Positions 1 through 9,988 of a DNA stretch of 21,664 nt are shown piece after piece (the stretch's first letter is position 1; each line of letters opens with the position of its first letter). The position numbers and the translations under genes are program-made. The notes under the pieces were generated by a model. That model ran no database searches. It saw nothing but the letters and a program-made list of their open reading frames with translations, and had not been told where the DNA came from. The DNA comes from Pelargonium nanum (Eukaryota; Streptophyta; Magnoliopsida; Geraniales; Geraniaceae). The stretch covers positions 1 through 21,664 of the forward strand of contig JAYMTF010001721.1 of assembly GCA_036897485.1 (NCBI GenBank). Direction: 5' to 3'.

Positions 1-190
1 AGTGAAAGGTTGTTTTTAGTCAGCAACTACGAATCTTTGAAATGTTATGAGCTCGTACGAATCTTTGAAATGTTACGAGCTCGCAAACATTGTTATTCAC
101 AATAAATCGCATAACTATACGGTTCAATTTCTTTAACACTTTCATGAATATAGTATTATAATAAGGATTTGTCTATGATAGAAACGATAC

Positions 191-3100
191 CTTGAGTAAA
201 CCATGGGGCTCCAAGACTAAAGCCGGGGATGCACAAATTGCTCCATAAGGTCTATTTGATTCCCTCTGCTTCTTCAGCAAACCCACCAGTTTTTCTGAGT
301 TTGCAAATGCTTGGGCACCTCCAAGTCCCCCCTACAAATATAGAGTGTGTTAAAGCCAATCGGTTCGTATAGATTGACTGACTAAGTAGTAAAATAGAAA
401 CTCAACTTACTGGTAAGACTATTAAGTCATATGAAAGTTTAGCAGCCTCGTCAAGGGGCATATCTGCTACTAGTTTCACATTTCGAGAAGCCAAAATTTC
501 TAGTTTATCATCAACTGAAGCAACCACAACTTTCACTTTAGCTCGCCGTAGAATATCAATGATCATAATAGCTTCCATTTCCTCAGTGCCGTTGGCAATA
601 GGCACAAGAACCTGCATAGAAAGCACAAACAGACACCAATAATTGACCAAACTATTAGTTAGCTTACAAAACAAAAACCACATTTATCTACCTAATTATA
701 CTGCATATATAGTTACAAGACATACTACATCCATTTGAGTGCAACTTTTTTTTAAAAAAAAAATTAATAAATCGATGGATGGATGTTTAATAGTGTCAGT
801 TTTGTAGGGATAGAATACAGAAAAGCCTTTATAACAGAGACCAAAAAATAGGAAGAGGAAAATGTTTCGTTATGGTCCCCAAACTATCATTTTGTTACAA
901 ATTGATAGTCAATTTGGTCCTTCAACTATGCAAATTTGTTTCAAATTGGTCCAATCTGTAACTGCGTTGTTAAACTAAGAAGATGTGACATTTATCTTTA
1001 AAATAATATTTTCTGGAAACAAGTTCAGCAGCGTCCGTGTGGCAATGACTAAGCATATGCTATTGAAATGGATGGCACACACAATACACATGGGGAGGGA
1101 CAATGTTGTATTTTATGGAAAACAAAACGATACTGCTAATATGGACGCCACATCATTGCCACGCGAACACCACATCATCATATTATTTCCATAAAATATA
1201 AAAAGTTAAATAAAATGTCAAGTCATCTTAATTTCACTACACAGTTACGGACTGGCCAATTTGGAAAATATTTGCATAGTTGTGGAACCAAATTGAAATG
1301 AATAGATAATTTGAGGACTAAAATGGAACAAAAACCAAATTAGGTGCCAGTTAGAAATAAAATGGATAGTTTGAGGACCAAAATGAAACAACTTCCAAAG
1401 GAATAAGAAGAAGATAGTAAATGATATAAGATGGATACATCAAAGCCAACATCTTTCTTACCTGGGGGCAATTATCGAATTTCCAGTCCATAGGATTTAG
1501 CTCAGCTATAGTATATTCATCACCATGGTTGGAACGCATGACCTGTGCACAATATTATATTAGCACATGCAATGAAAGAGAGGAAAAGCAATAAATATTT
1601 AGTTCAGTAACGACATTGTGTTACAAACAAAACAAGAGTTCGTAGCAGTCGAAGTGTACGGTTCAAACATGGGTGCTAGTTCAATTATCAAGCTGATATT
1701 TTACATCACAACTAAGCTTCACCCTAGGATGATATTGAATATGTTAAGATAATATCTAACAAATCTGATATTGAATGAAGCTCCATTTTGGTTATTGTAT
1801 AGACATGTCATTGATGTTTTACTTATTTACTCACTCTCTCCCAAAATGAGTCTCATGTTTCTCTTGCATTTTTGTCCCAAAATCAGTGTCTTGTTTCATT
1901 TTTAGGAAGATAGTTATGCATGAGTTACCAATATCATCCCTATAATAAGTTAGTATCTCTTAAGTTTGTCACAACCCCTATCTATAGGGATACAAGAGTA
2001 AATGTACTGCACTATTAACTTCTCCTTAATTTTTCTCATAGTCACTCATTTTGGGACAGAGGTAGTATTGTTTAAGAGAATTATCATGTTGTTGATTTAT
2101 TGTAATTAGAAAGAAGGCTATGAAGAAAAACAAGGAATAAAATAAAAACTCATTACCAATGGCTTAGAAACTTCATCAGCTTTCTCTTTACCACACAATT
2201 GCTCGACCAGTGCAACAGCAAACTCCATGGTAGTACCAGGTCCTCGACTTGTCACAACTTTGCCATCCTGCTGAACTCTTGATTCAACAGCAGTTGCTGA
2301 TGATGCTAATTGCTCCATAAATGATGGGTAACAAGTAGCCTGATGAAAAATGAAAACCCCCGTCAGTTCTAATTCTAATCATTGTGAACAACAGTAGCAC
2401 CAATAGAGATTGTGTAATACAATTTCGGTAAGTAAACACTAAAAAAGTCGACATGGGTAATTAGTAGCTTACCTTTTTTCCCTTCAGCAAACCCCATGAA
2501 CCAAGAACCACAGCAGGGGAAGCACAAACTGCGGCATAAAGCCGCCCATCTGCGGCCTGCTTCTTCATCAACTTTTCAAGAACTTCACAATCTCTAAGGG
2601 TAGTAGCTCCTGGCATGCCCCCCTGTTGCACAAAACACCAATGTTCAGTTAAAACTGCATTTGGATAGCACAACTGAACGCAAAAGAGCAAAGGTACAAA
2701 TAAAGGAGCGGTGAAAATAAACTACACTGCCTTAAGACATTAAGATAGCGCTCGGATTAAAAAAATTGAGATGGGAATCAAGAATGAGAATGAGAATGCA
2801 AAGCCATTTTCATGACCAAAAAAATCATAATTCTTAGTCTTTTTCCTAAACAAAATTTCCAATCAAATCCTACCTATCCAAGCTTTGTTTTATTAAGATA
2901 TTATGATGACAAAATCTGAGTAAGCATGCTTTCTTTTATAATAAAAAAGAAAAGAAAAGGCACATAATTTCATGACTAGATCAAATAAATAAATCACACA
3001 CCAAACATTCATTTCATTTCATTTCATATACACTCAAAACAGTAACAACTGGTGAAAGAACACATGTCGTTCATACACAAGCATTTCTAAGCTGATACAC

Positions 3101-4047
3101 AACAAAATCCACAAGAAACCAAAGAGCATCAACAAACTCACAAACCACAAGCTGATACACAAACATTTCTAAGCTAACACATCCATACAAAATCTATAGT
3201 GAGTGAGAAATCACGAAGTGCAATGAGATAAAAATAATAATAATCGGTGTAGCAGCAATCAGAAATACACACATTTCTATGCTACATCTATACAAACTCT
3301 ATAGTGAGTCAAAAATCATTACAGGAAGTGTGATGTGATCAAAATTGGAGTCGCAACAATTAGAAACACAAGCATTTCTAAACTAACACATCTCCACAAA
3401 CGCTTGAGTGAGTGAGAAATCATTACAGGAAGATAAAAAACGGAGTCGCAACATTAAAAAAACACAAGCATTTCTAAGCTAACACATCTACACAAACACT
3501 AAAGTGAGTCAAAAACCATTACAGCAAGCGCGATGAGATCAAAAACAGTGTCGCAGCAATCAGAAAACACAGGCATTTTCAAGCTAACACCTCTACACAA
3601 AACGCTATAGTGAGCCAGAAATCAATACCGGAAGTGCAATGAGATCAAAAACGACGTCGCAGCAGTCAGAAACCAGAGCATCCGCCACAATCTTAATGCC
3701 GTGACCGGCCTCAACCGGCAGCTGCTTCTCCACCGAAGCCACGGTCACGTCCGCTCCGGCTCTGCGCAGCACATCGACGGTTATCACCGCCTCCATCGGC
3801 TCAGATCCATTCGCAATCGGAACTAAAACCTAACAAACAAACCAAATTCACAGTCCACAACCAAAAAAAAAAACGAAATCGATTAACGAAACGAACAGGA
3901 TTGGCTGAGAATTGAGAAGAGCCGTACCTTTTTGGTTGCGGAAGCCATTGTTGCAGAGATGGAGAAGAAGCGATTCTTCTGAGGAGTGAGCTTTGGAGAG
4001 ACGGTGCGTGTGAGAGAGAAGCTGGTTGTGACGACACGTATTGACAT
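191..4047 (-). CDS. DJ1: DJ-1/PfpI tandem-domain protein, plastid-targeted type; 3' end beyond left edge
   Basis: Plant DJ-1 homologues have two tandem DJ-1/PfpI domains and are linked to glyoxalase III-type detoxification and oxidative-stress protection. Coding exons on the minus strand: 4047-3928, 3829-3629, 2622-2473, 2339-2157, 1542-1462, 611-411 and 331-191. All introns are GT-AG and all lie in phase 0, giving 359 visible codons. About 75 C-terminal residues should lie left of the window. Domain 1 starts [14 protein letters not shown] (conserved Glu) and has the nucleophile Cys in AAVCASP; the usual partner His is Tyr in ATCYP. Domain 2 starts [14 protein letters not shown] with Cys in AICASP. 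I chose the ATG at 4047 because it is in frame with the later Met at 3948, has a TAA four codons upstream, and adds 33 Ser/Thr/Arg-rich residues ending RFFSISAT, like the plastid-targeted Arabidopsis DJ1B as I remember it. Family assignment is very secure; the DJ1A/B paralogue label is not. Confidence 0.95.
857..1396. mobile_element. MULE-like non-autonomous element with long imperfect TIRs, in DJ-1 intron 5
   Basis: The two ends are long imperfect inverted repeats. The left end has TGGTCCCCAAACTATC, CAATTTGGTCCTTCAACTATG and CCAATCTGTAACTG; the right end carries their reverse complements in matching order (CAGTTACGGACTGG, CATAGTTGTGGAACC, GATAGTTTGAGGACC). The outermost GGAA/TTCC can be matched to 857 and 1396. 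The flanking 9-mers ATAGGAAGA and AAAGGAATA match at 7 of 9 positions, compatible with an old 9-bp MULE target duplication. No transposase is encoded. The TIR structure is clear; the superfamily is inferred from TIR length and the weak 9-bp flank match. Confidence 0.75.
1828..2067. mobile_element. Stowaway-like (Tc1/mariner) MITE in DJ-1 intron 4
   Basis: The left end, after a TA, reads CTCACTCTCTCCCAAAATGAG. The right end, read in reverse complement, is CTACCTCTGTCCCAAAATGAG, also bounded by TA. This matches the plant Stowaway terminal motif (CTCCCTCCGTCCC type), the TA target duplication and the roughly 236-bp size of such elements. There is no coding capacity. Confidence 0.85.
3075..3672. 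repeat. Degenerate tandem array (~105-bp unit) derived from the exon 2/intron 2 boundary of DJ-1
   Basis: The anchor AGTGAG(T/C) recurs at 3198, 3303, 3407, 3503 and 3609, spacings of 105, 104, 96 and 106 bp, with a further partial copy to the left. Each unit contains a version of 'AAATCATTACAGGAAGTG..GATGAGATCAAAA..GTCGCAGCAATCAGAAA.CACAAGCATTTCTAAGCTAACACATCTACACAAA'. The last copy is not intronic: it covers the 3' end of exon 2 and its splice donor (3629-3672). The intronic copies are therefore diverged duplicates of coding sequence plus the 5' splice site. Confidence 0.85.
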
Positions 4048-4120
4048 TTTTTTGCTTTATTTATTTATATTTTTAAATTTAAACTCCTTTTTATTTATTT
4101 ATTTATTAAAAAGAAATTTG
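4048..4120 (-). promoter_or_regulatory. AT-rich proximal upstream region of DJ-1, TATA-like tract
   Basis: Directly upstream of the first ATG the minus strand reads AAATATAAATAAATAAAGC, a TATA-like tract 10-25 bp from the start codon. If it drives transcription about 30 bp downstream, the message would begin inside the transit-peptide codons and use the ATG at 3948. If it is only an AT-rich leader, the true TATA box lies further up. This is inferred from base composition only. Confidence 0.3.
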
Positions 4121-4289
4121 AAGATTGGTTCTTCTAGTTCTAGAGTGTTTGAGAAAGCTTGTGAGCTCGAGCAATGGCGGATGTGGAGTTCTCAGGGTAA
4201 GGTGATGTGGCGATTGATGTGTGCGGCTGTGATTTTGCCACGTCGTTTGTGTGGTTGATTCTGTACCGTTTGATCTGCATTCCCTTATA

Positions 4290-4665
4290 CCTTGTCCCAC
4301 AATAGACTCGAGACTCCTCAGCAGCTAGCACTTAACACGAACACGATACGAAATTGATGTGTTTATGATCTCTAATTTTGTGATCGTTACGTGTTTACAT
4401 TGAGTCTCAAAAACATGTTAGCACGATTAATTATTCGTATTTTGACTTATTGTTTATATGGTTTTATGTGCATCTCTGTTAACATAAATGAGTAAATTGA
4501 GTTGTATCATGTCAAACGTGTTAAGATGTGTCGTGCCAACTGCCAAACGTGTTGGTCTTGTTGTGTGAAACGCATTATGTCGTGTCGTGACAGTCGACTC
4601 ATTTCGTGTTAAGTGTTTCATCGCGATTATTAAACATATCATGTTCAGAGTTATTTACTAGCTTA
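4290..4665 (-). repeat. Unclassified dispersed repeat, copy 1 (ACACGAACACG-rich)
   Basis: In reverse complement this segment aligns in order with 13130-13520. Shared blocks include ACAACAAGACCA.CAC, ATGTTAAC....CATA, TATAAACAATAAG, TTTTGAG.CTCAA, AACACGT..C and ACAAAATTAG. It has no coding capacity and no clear TIR or LTR ends. Repetitive 'cgtgtcgtg' words of this kind are common in plant dispersed repeats, but I cannot assign a class. Confidence 0.65.
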
Positions 4666-6059
4666 AACGAGATTAAACTTAACAAAAACGAATCAAATAA
4701 TGATTGTGTTTTCATAAACTACAAACCGAAGAATGGATTTTTGTAACCAACCATGAATCGTGCTCGATAAAACAATTTGAACCCAAAATTTAGAGATGTA
4801 AATATGAATTATTGGTTAATTTAAATATATATTAGTATAAGATAAGTTGCAAAAAGTTTTTTTTTAGATTTTGCATGTTGCGTTTTTTCGAGTCGTGATC
4901 AAACTTCGTACAATAAATCGGTACTTCCATCCACGTGTTAAGATGAAATGTATCTAACTTTAGGTTCTCATGTTATTGACTTGCGTCTTGTGAAACGTGT
5001 GTAACACATTGTTATGCGAAATTCTCAAGGGTGTCTAAAAATACACCTTAGTGTGATATTGAGTTCTTTGCCATGAGAGGACTATTGGACGTTACCAACT
5101 TAATCAAGATAAATTGAATAAATTCTCATTGCTTTTACCAATGAGGGGATATTCTTACTCGCAGCCATAAATGAATACATGACAACGTATGATTGTTTGT
5201 TAAATAATTAAGGTTCATAGTAGATTTGTAACTTGACTTTCAACTCTCCATTACAAAGAGCTTGGTTGGAGCTCGGATCTTCAGTTACCTTTTGAACGTA
5301 CCCTTGTATGAGAGAATTCGATATATTTATTTTTTATATAAAAAATCGAGTTGTATAAAACAGATTCAACCACTTTCGGGGACGAACAAACCTGCATATT
5401 TTATGCCTTAAACTTGAAACCTGCATTCTTTCACATCAGGGCTATGCATAAAACCCAACCTGATCCGACACGATATTAAGAAAAAAGAAACTCCTAAATC
5501 TTATTGTCGTTTATAAACTCACAAATTTTGTGGTCGAGTTTTGAGTTTCGTCTCTGCCCTAAACATGAACTTAACAATGACAAGAATAGTTGCATTGTTA
5601 TGAAAAAGAGACATAGCTTTTAAATAAATGGTTATTGAGAAAGGACTAAAAGCTAGAGGGCTATTATAGGTAACCAAAAGATTTTTGGTTGGGTCAGAAA
5701 GAGCAGCAATAGACAATGATGGGTCACTGGACCCAAAGTTCACTATAGCTCCTAGCAGCTCATCATCTACCACAATTGTCCTCTTTTCTTTTCACTAATA
5801 ATTAATATAAAAAAACATAACTTGTACTAAAGTTAAAATGGTTCAAATCATATTAAATGGATTCGGCCAATTTGCCAAATCAATTTCAAGTCGATATGTT
5901 GTTCAGAAAAAATGTTGGTCATGTCGTTTAAATTCTCACGACCCCTCGCATATTGTATGTGAAACTCAAACACAGTTCACGTCCCAAAACACTTGTACTT
6001 GATTTGAGTTTGATACATATTATGCTGCATTTGAGTCCAACGGTCATAAAACCCAAGCT
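4666..6059. other. Intergenic DNA, nothing recognised
   Basis: AT-rich sequence between the two divergent genes. Open frames here are short, lack family motifs and do not join through plausible splice sites. An 84-codon minus-strand frame at 5519-5773 was examined and not accepted. Confidence 0.5.
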
Positions 6060-6370
6060 TGAAGAAAGTAGCAGCAACGTCGTTTGGTATAAATAATAGT
6101 CGTTTAGTTAAACGGAGCGTTTTGAAGGTTGCTTAAGTGTCAGGCTGTCCGGTGTCGTTTCATTCATCGTCTTCCTTAGCTATAACAGAATACAGTTAGC
6201 ACTGTAGCAGTTAGTTAGAAATGGAAGTCTGGTATAAATGTGTAATTCTTAGCCAATTGATGGCATCGATTGAATAATATCGGATCTTTGATCTCGGCTC
6301 TGTATTTTCAGAGAGTGTGTGTGCGTGTGGAATCAAGTTAGGGTTCATCAATACAATTTCGCAGTTATTA
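6060..6370 (+). mobile_element. Possible degraded LTR fragment
   Basis: The order of signals resembles the promoter/R region of a plant LTR: GTTAGTTAG, then GGTATAAATGTGTAATTC, GATTGAATAATA, a TTTTCAGAGAGTGTGTG stretch and AGTTAGGGTTCATCA. I found no partner LTR, primer-binding site or target duplication, so a former gene promoter is an alternative. Confidence 0.3.
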
Positions 6371-7589
6371 ACACTGCATACTAGTTTAAAGTCGACAATT
6401 TAGAGATGAATTCGCATACAACTGGAATCTGGTTTGCATAAAGCTGACTGCTCACTTTTCCAGGCTGGGTTGAATTCTGATTAGGCCTTTTGAACCCAAA
6501 CACGATACAAATCCAAATTATAACTCAAATTGTCAACTCTAGGTTAAGGCATTTGAACATGAGCCTGGAATCGAATCGTTGCCTCGAATTCAATCATGAA
6601 CAACGGTTAAAATAGCACATGCATTTTTTATAATCGGTTAGTAAAATTTTGTGTAGTTTGATCATTAATCAATGATTTTTTGTGTTATCATTAATAATAC
6701 AACAAATTTGGCAATAACAACGACATGACTAAAAATAAAACTTTTGAACTTTTGTCGGTCGTCAAAGAGGCAGTAATCTTTAAAAAAAAAAAATTATTGC
6801 AACAACCATTAATCGCAAATGGGTCATGCGTATTTATCGAATCCACAAGTCTACCAATACTTTCAATACATTAATAAGAGTACACCAAAATTAACGACAT
6901 CAACAACATCGCTCCAATTATTAAAACACATTTTCGTCAGTTGTCAACGAATTTTCAACATTCGAAAAGCGTCAACACAACATTCTCGTTATAACTACCG
7001 ATCACAAAACATTTTGCACATGTTCAATTGACCTTACTGCACCAATCAAACTAAACTACTAAAACGAATGACGAGATACATTTCAACCAAATAAATTTAA
7101 ACTTTAAGATTCAATATTTACTGGTTCCGTTGTAACAATAAATGCAAATTAGAAACAAAAGAAGCATACCTTAACACCCAAATGTGAAATGGCCACAAGA
7201 ATAGTGAAACCAAACATACACCTATAAAATAGAACAATAATATTGAATCCAATCCAAGATCTAACCAACCAACAAATCATAGAATTTATAGATAAGGTGT
7301 GGTACCAAATTACAAATATAGCAACTTATCTAAACAATAAATGCTTTTAAGGTAAAGTATAGACTAAAAATCACATAACAAAAGAGGAAACCAAAATGAC
7401 ACACACATGAAGTACACTATATACAATACACACTTCTATGGCATACATCTGAAGAAGTTGAAGCTCAAAGCTTTGACTGTCAACAATTCATCATCACATA
7501 AACCTCAAAAAATTTAAGTTTTTTTTTTGTTGAACAGTGAACACAAAAATGGGTTTTGAAGAGAGCCAAACAACAGACAAAGATTAGTG
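6371..7589. other. Intergenic DNA upstream of IDM1, promoter region not resolved
   Basis: AT-rich with no gene-like frame. The frame at 6819-7031 has no recognisable motif. The last few hundred bases should hold the IDM1 promoter; CACTATATACAATAC near 7413 is the only weak TATA-like string I noticed. Confidence 0.4.
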
Positions 7590-7948
7590 GGTGGAGAGAG
7601 AAAGAGAGTTTTAGAGAGAGAAAGAGAGGTAGTTTTAGAGAGAGAAAGTGAGTACCATGCCATCTGTAGTACCTGTGAGCACTATTCGGGTTTCCCAAAG
7701 TCATCTTTACTGTGCTGTGCGTGGGGTTTGGGGTCTATCTGTTGTGGTGGTGATGCAGGTGCTGTCTAGGTCTCACAATTGGGATTTCAGAGAGCCCATT
7801 TAGGGCAGATTTGATTGTTTGCAGCTTGGAGGAGGAGGAGAAAATCAGAATCTGGGTTTGTTTTGGGGCTAAATTTTGAGGCCATGGTTTCAGATTTCTG
7901 AGCTGGTTTGGGTCTTGCATGCTGATCAGGGACATGCATTTGCAGGAG
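7590..7948 (+). other. IDM1: IDM1 5' UTR exon 1 (5' limit uncertain), GA-rich start
   Basis: A GAGAGA tract (about 7594-7650) is typical of plant transcription start/leader regions. The exon end is placed at 7948 by the strong donor GAG|GTGAGT. The upstream limit is a guess from the GA tract. The exon contains several upstream ATGs. Confidence 0.55.
7657..7803 (+). CDS. Upstream ORF, 48 codons, in the IDM1 leader
   Basis: ATG at 7657, stop TAG at 7801-7803. The predicted peptide begins MPSVVPVSTIRVSQ and ends NWDFREPI. It lies just after the GA-rich tract, so it is in the mRNA only if transcription starts upstream of 7657. It matches no family I know. It could restrain translation of the main ORF or be chance. 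Confidence 0.35.
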   Translation: MPSVVPVSTIRVSQSHLYCAVRGVWGLSVVVVMQVLSRSHNWDFREPI

Positions 7949-8524
7949 GTGAGTTAAATGGGTGATTTTGGTTTCTCTTTTTATTTGGAGTTTTGTTCTT
8001 CTGGGTGGAAATGTTGAGGATTTTGGATGGTGGGTGTTGGGAAAGATGTGTTTTTTGTGTGCAAAAAGTGGGATTTGATATGGGTTTCTGAGTTTCTCTT
8101 GTTTTCGTGAGTGGAAATGTTGAATGTGGTTCAGAAAATTGGATGGTGGGTTTTGATAAAAATGTGATTTTTATGTGCAAAAAGTGGGATTTGATAGGAG
8201 TTTTTGATTTTATTTTGTTTTTGTGAGTGGAAATGTTGAATGTGGTTCAGGAAATTGGATGGTGGGTTTGGGAAAGATGTGATTTTTATGTGAAAAAGGT
8301 GGGATTTGAAATGAGTTTTTGATTGTTTAGGAATTTGGGTGGTGGGTTCTGGGAAAGATGTGATTTTTATTTGGGATTTGAGGTGAGTTTTTGATTTCTT
8401 TTGTTTTCTCAGTGAAAATGTTGAATGTGGTTCTGGAAATTGGTTGATGGGTTTTTGAAAGATGTGGTTTTTGTGATGAAATGTGTGGGCTTGATATGTA
8501 AACGAATGATTTTGGGGTGTATGG

Positions 8525-8560
<36 letters not shown>

Positions 8561-9334
8561 GATATTATTGCTAGATGATCATGAGATTTTCATGTGTTTT
8601 CACAGCCAAATGGCATATTAAATGAATGCATGAGTGTCATATGCATTTAAATTGTGAATAGGAAAACCAAGGATCTCATGCAGTATTGAGTTTACATGTT
8701 TGGACCTTTTTGGTATATATTTATGTCTACCTTTGATTGAATTTTGTTTCCTCTAACTTTTGTTTGTCAATTGATAAAAAATATCATAAATTTTTTTCCT
8801 TCTGTATGGAGTTCATTTTTGGTCTACAAAGTTGGTCTCTTCATTATCTCGAGGATTGAAACTGAAATATTAAGAGAAGGAATCTAAATAAGATTTTGAA
8901 GAGTGAAGGAAATCTACAAAATGGGTTGATGAAAACCCTGTTCAATAAATGCTACTATTTAAGGGTTGTAAATTTTTTCAAGGTACTGAGTATTTTGTTG
9001 GTGAGTTTACTTAATGAAAGCACAAGCATTAAAGGTGAAAGCTTTTTTTGCTTTAGTTGTGTATTTCAATGACAACCAAAGACAGTTTCGATAATGATTT
9101 AGAGTATTTGGATGAATAGAGGCCGAGATAAATATTGTAAAATTATTATTTATATTGTATGGTAGAATATGAAGTATCAAGAGAATAGAGACTGTCTTTG
9201 ACATTGTTTTTACCTTTTGTGAATTATGACATTATTGCTTGGAACGAAGAGTCCTATTGTCTACATTGCAGGAAGCTTTGTGTCGCCACACCCGCAAGCC
9301 AGCATTTATTTGAGACTACAGACCAAGTTTTTTC
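7919..9334 (+). CDS. Spliced upstream ORF across 5' UTR intron 1 (23 codons)
   Basis: ATG at 7919 runs to the donor at 7948 and, after splicing to the acceptor at 9272, continues in frame to a TGA in leader exon 2 near 9334. The peptide starts MLIRDMHLQEEALCRHTRK. It exists only in the spliced leader. The short length makes chance possible; conservation in relatives would decide. Confidence 0.3.
7949..8490 (+). repeat. Degenerate tandem array (~80-116 bp units) at the start of 5' UTR intron 1
   Basis: The GGATGGTGGGT-type anchor recurs near 8025, 8141, 8257, 8338 and 8442. Units share 'GGAAAGATGTGATTTTTATGTG.AAAAAGTGGGATTTGA..TGAGTTTTTGATT..TTTTGTTTT.GTGAGTGGAAATGTTGAATGTGGTTC'. The array starts at the authentic donor (7949), and the copy at 8380-8388 has an identical GAG|GTGAGT string, so a spare 5' splice site sits 434 bp downstream. 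Confidence 0.8.
8528..8557. repeat. (TA)15 microsatellite
   Basis: Uninterrupted TA dinucleotides within 5' UTR intron 1 of the IDM1 gene, just after the tandem array. Likely length-polymorphic. Confidence 0.95.
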
Positions 9335-9355
9335 CTTTGAGTGCTCGAGTTTTTA
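9272..9355 (+). other. IDM1: IDM1 5' UTR exon 2
   Basis: Placed between the acceptor CTACATTGCAG (9271) and the donor TTTTA|GTAAGA (9356). Splice sites are good but no coding constraint supports it, so it rests on signal strength. Confidence 0.5.
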
Positions 9356-9853
9356 GTAAGATTATTCAAATCGGGAAAAATTGTATATAAATTTAATCCA
9401 GCTCTAACTTATTACATGCTCCTGCATTTATCGAACGAACAACATAAGATACAGAATACTGATAATGTTCCCCCCCCCCATCTCGTTAACTAATTAATGC
9501 GTTTGAGTCCAAATGCATGTTAAATACACAAGCCGCCTTTCTTTTTCTTCTGAAATCGATTACACGATTTGGCTTATGCTTACTGCTGATTAGGGGTGTT
9601 TAAAATCTGGTCCTGACCGAATGGATTCGCTTATGTATCTAGAATGATCGCTCAAATCGTTTGGCGGGTGTACTTGGGAAGATTCTTTCTTTCTTTGCAT
9701 AATTGCATCTTTTCACATCCATTCTTTTTGCTTATTTACTGCATTAGGTGATGCGATCGTTAAAACTAATGCATGCTTATGGTTCACACTTAATAATATA
9801 CTTTAGTTGGACTTTTTCGTTGAGCTTTTTATGTTTCCTTTCTTGTTGCAGAT

Positions 9854-9940
9854 ATGCTGCTGTTTCTGGAATGTTTGACCCAGTTTGTTGTGTACTCGTG
9901 CATTGATATAGAAGGGATGTATTTGGTACTTATCTTTTGA
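9854..9940 (+). CDS. Upstream ORF, 28 codons, in the exon carrying the IDM1 start codon
   Basis: Leader exon 3 begins after CTTGTTGCAG (9851). Its first ATG, at 9854, opens a frame ending in TGA at 9938-9940, 48 bp before the main ATG. The peptide starts MLLFLECLTQFVVYS and is hydrophobic. A second, four-codon uORF (ATG GTT ATG AGA TAA, 9952-9966) follows. Both are in the same exon as the main start, so they would be in the mature mRNA if the acceptor is right. Confidence 0.4.
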   Translation: MLLFLECLTQFVVYSCIDIEGMYLVLIF

Positions 9941-9988
9941 ACTACTCACAGATGGTTATGAGATAAACGAAACGAACCGGGACCGTAG

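Noticed and set aside
3801-4037. 78-codon minus-strand frame over DJ-1 exon 1
   Set aside because: Out of frame with the DJ-1 domains; it is a shadow of the transit-peptide exon running into intron 1.
5519-5773. 84-codon minus-strand frame between the two genes
   Set aside because: Low-complexity composition change in its second half, no known motif, and no partner exons.
6819-7031. 70-codon plus-strand frame upstream of IDM1
   Set aside because: Composition is typical of AT-rich noncoding DNA and no domain is visible.
9470-9479. Run of ten C in the second leader intron
   Set aside because: A single homopolymer cannot form a quadruplex alone; most likely a simple repeat or sequencing-sensitive site.
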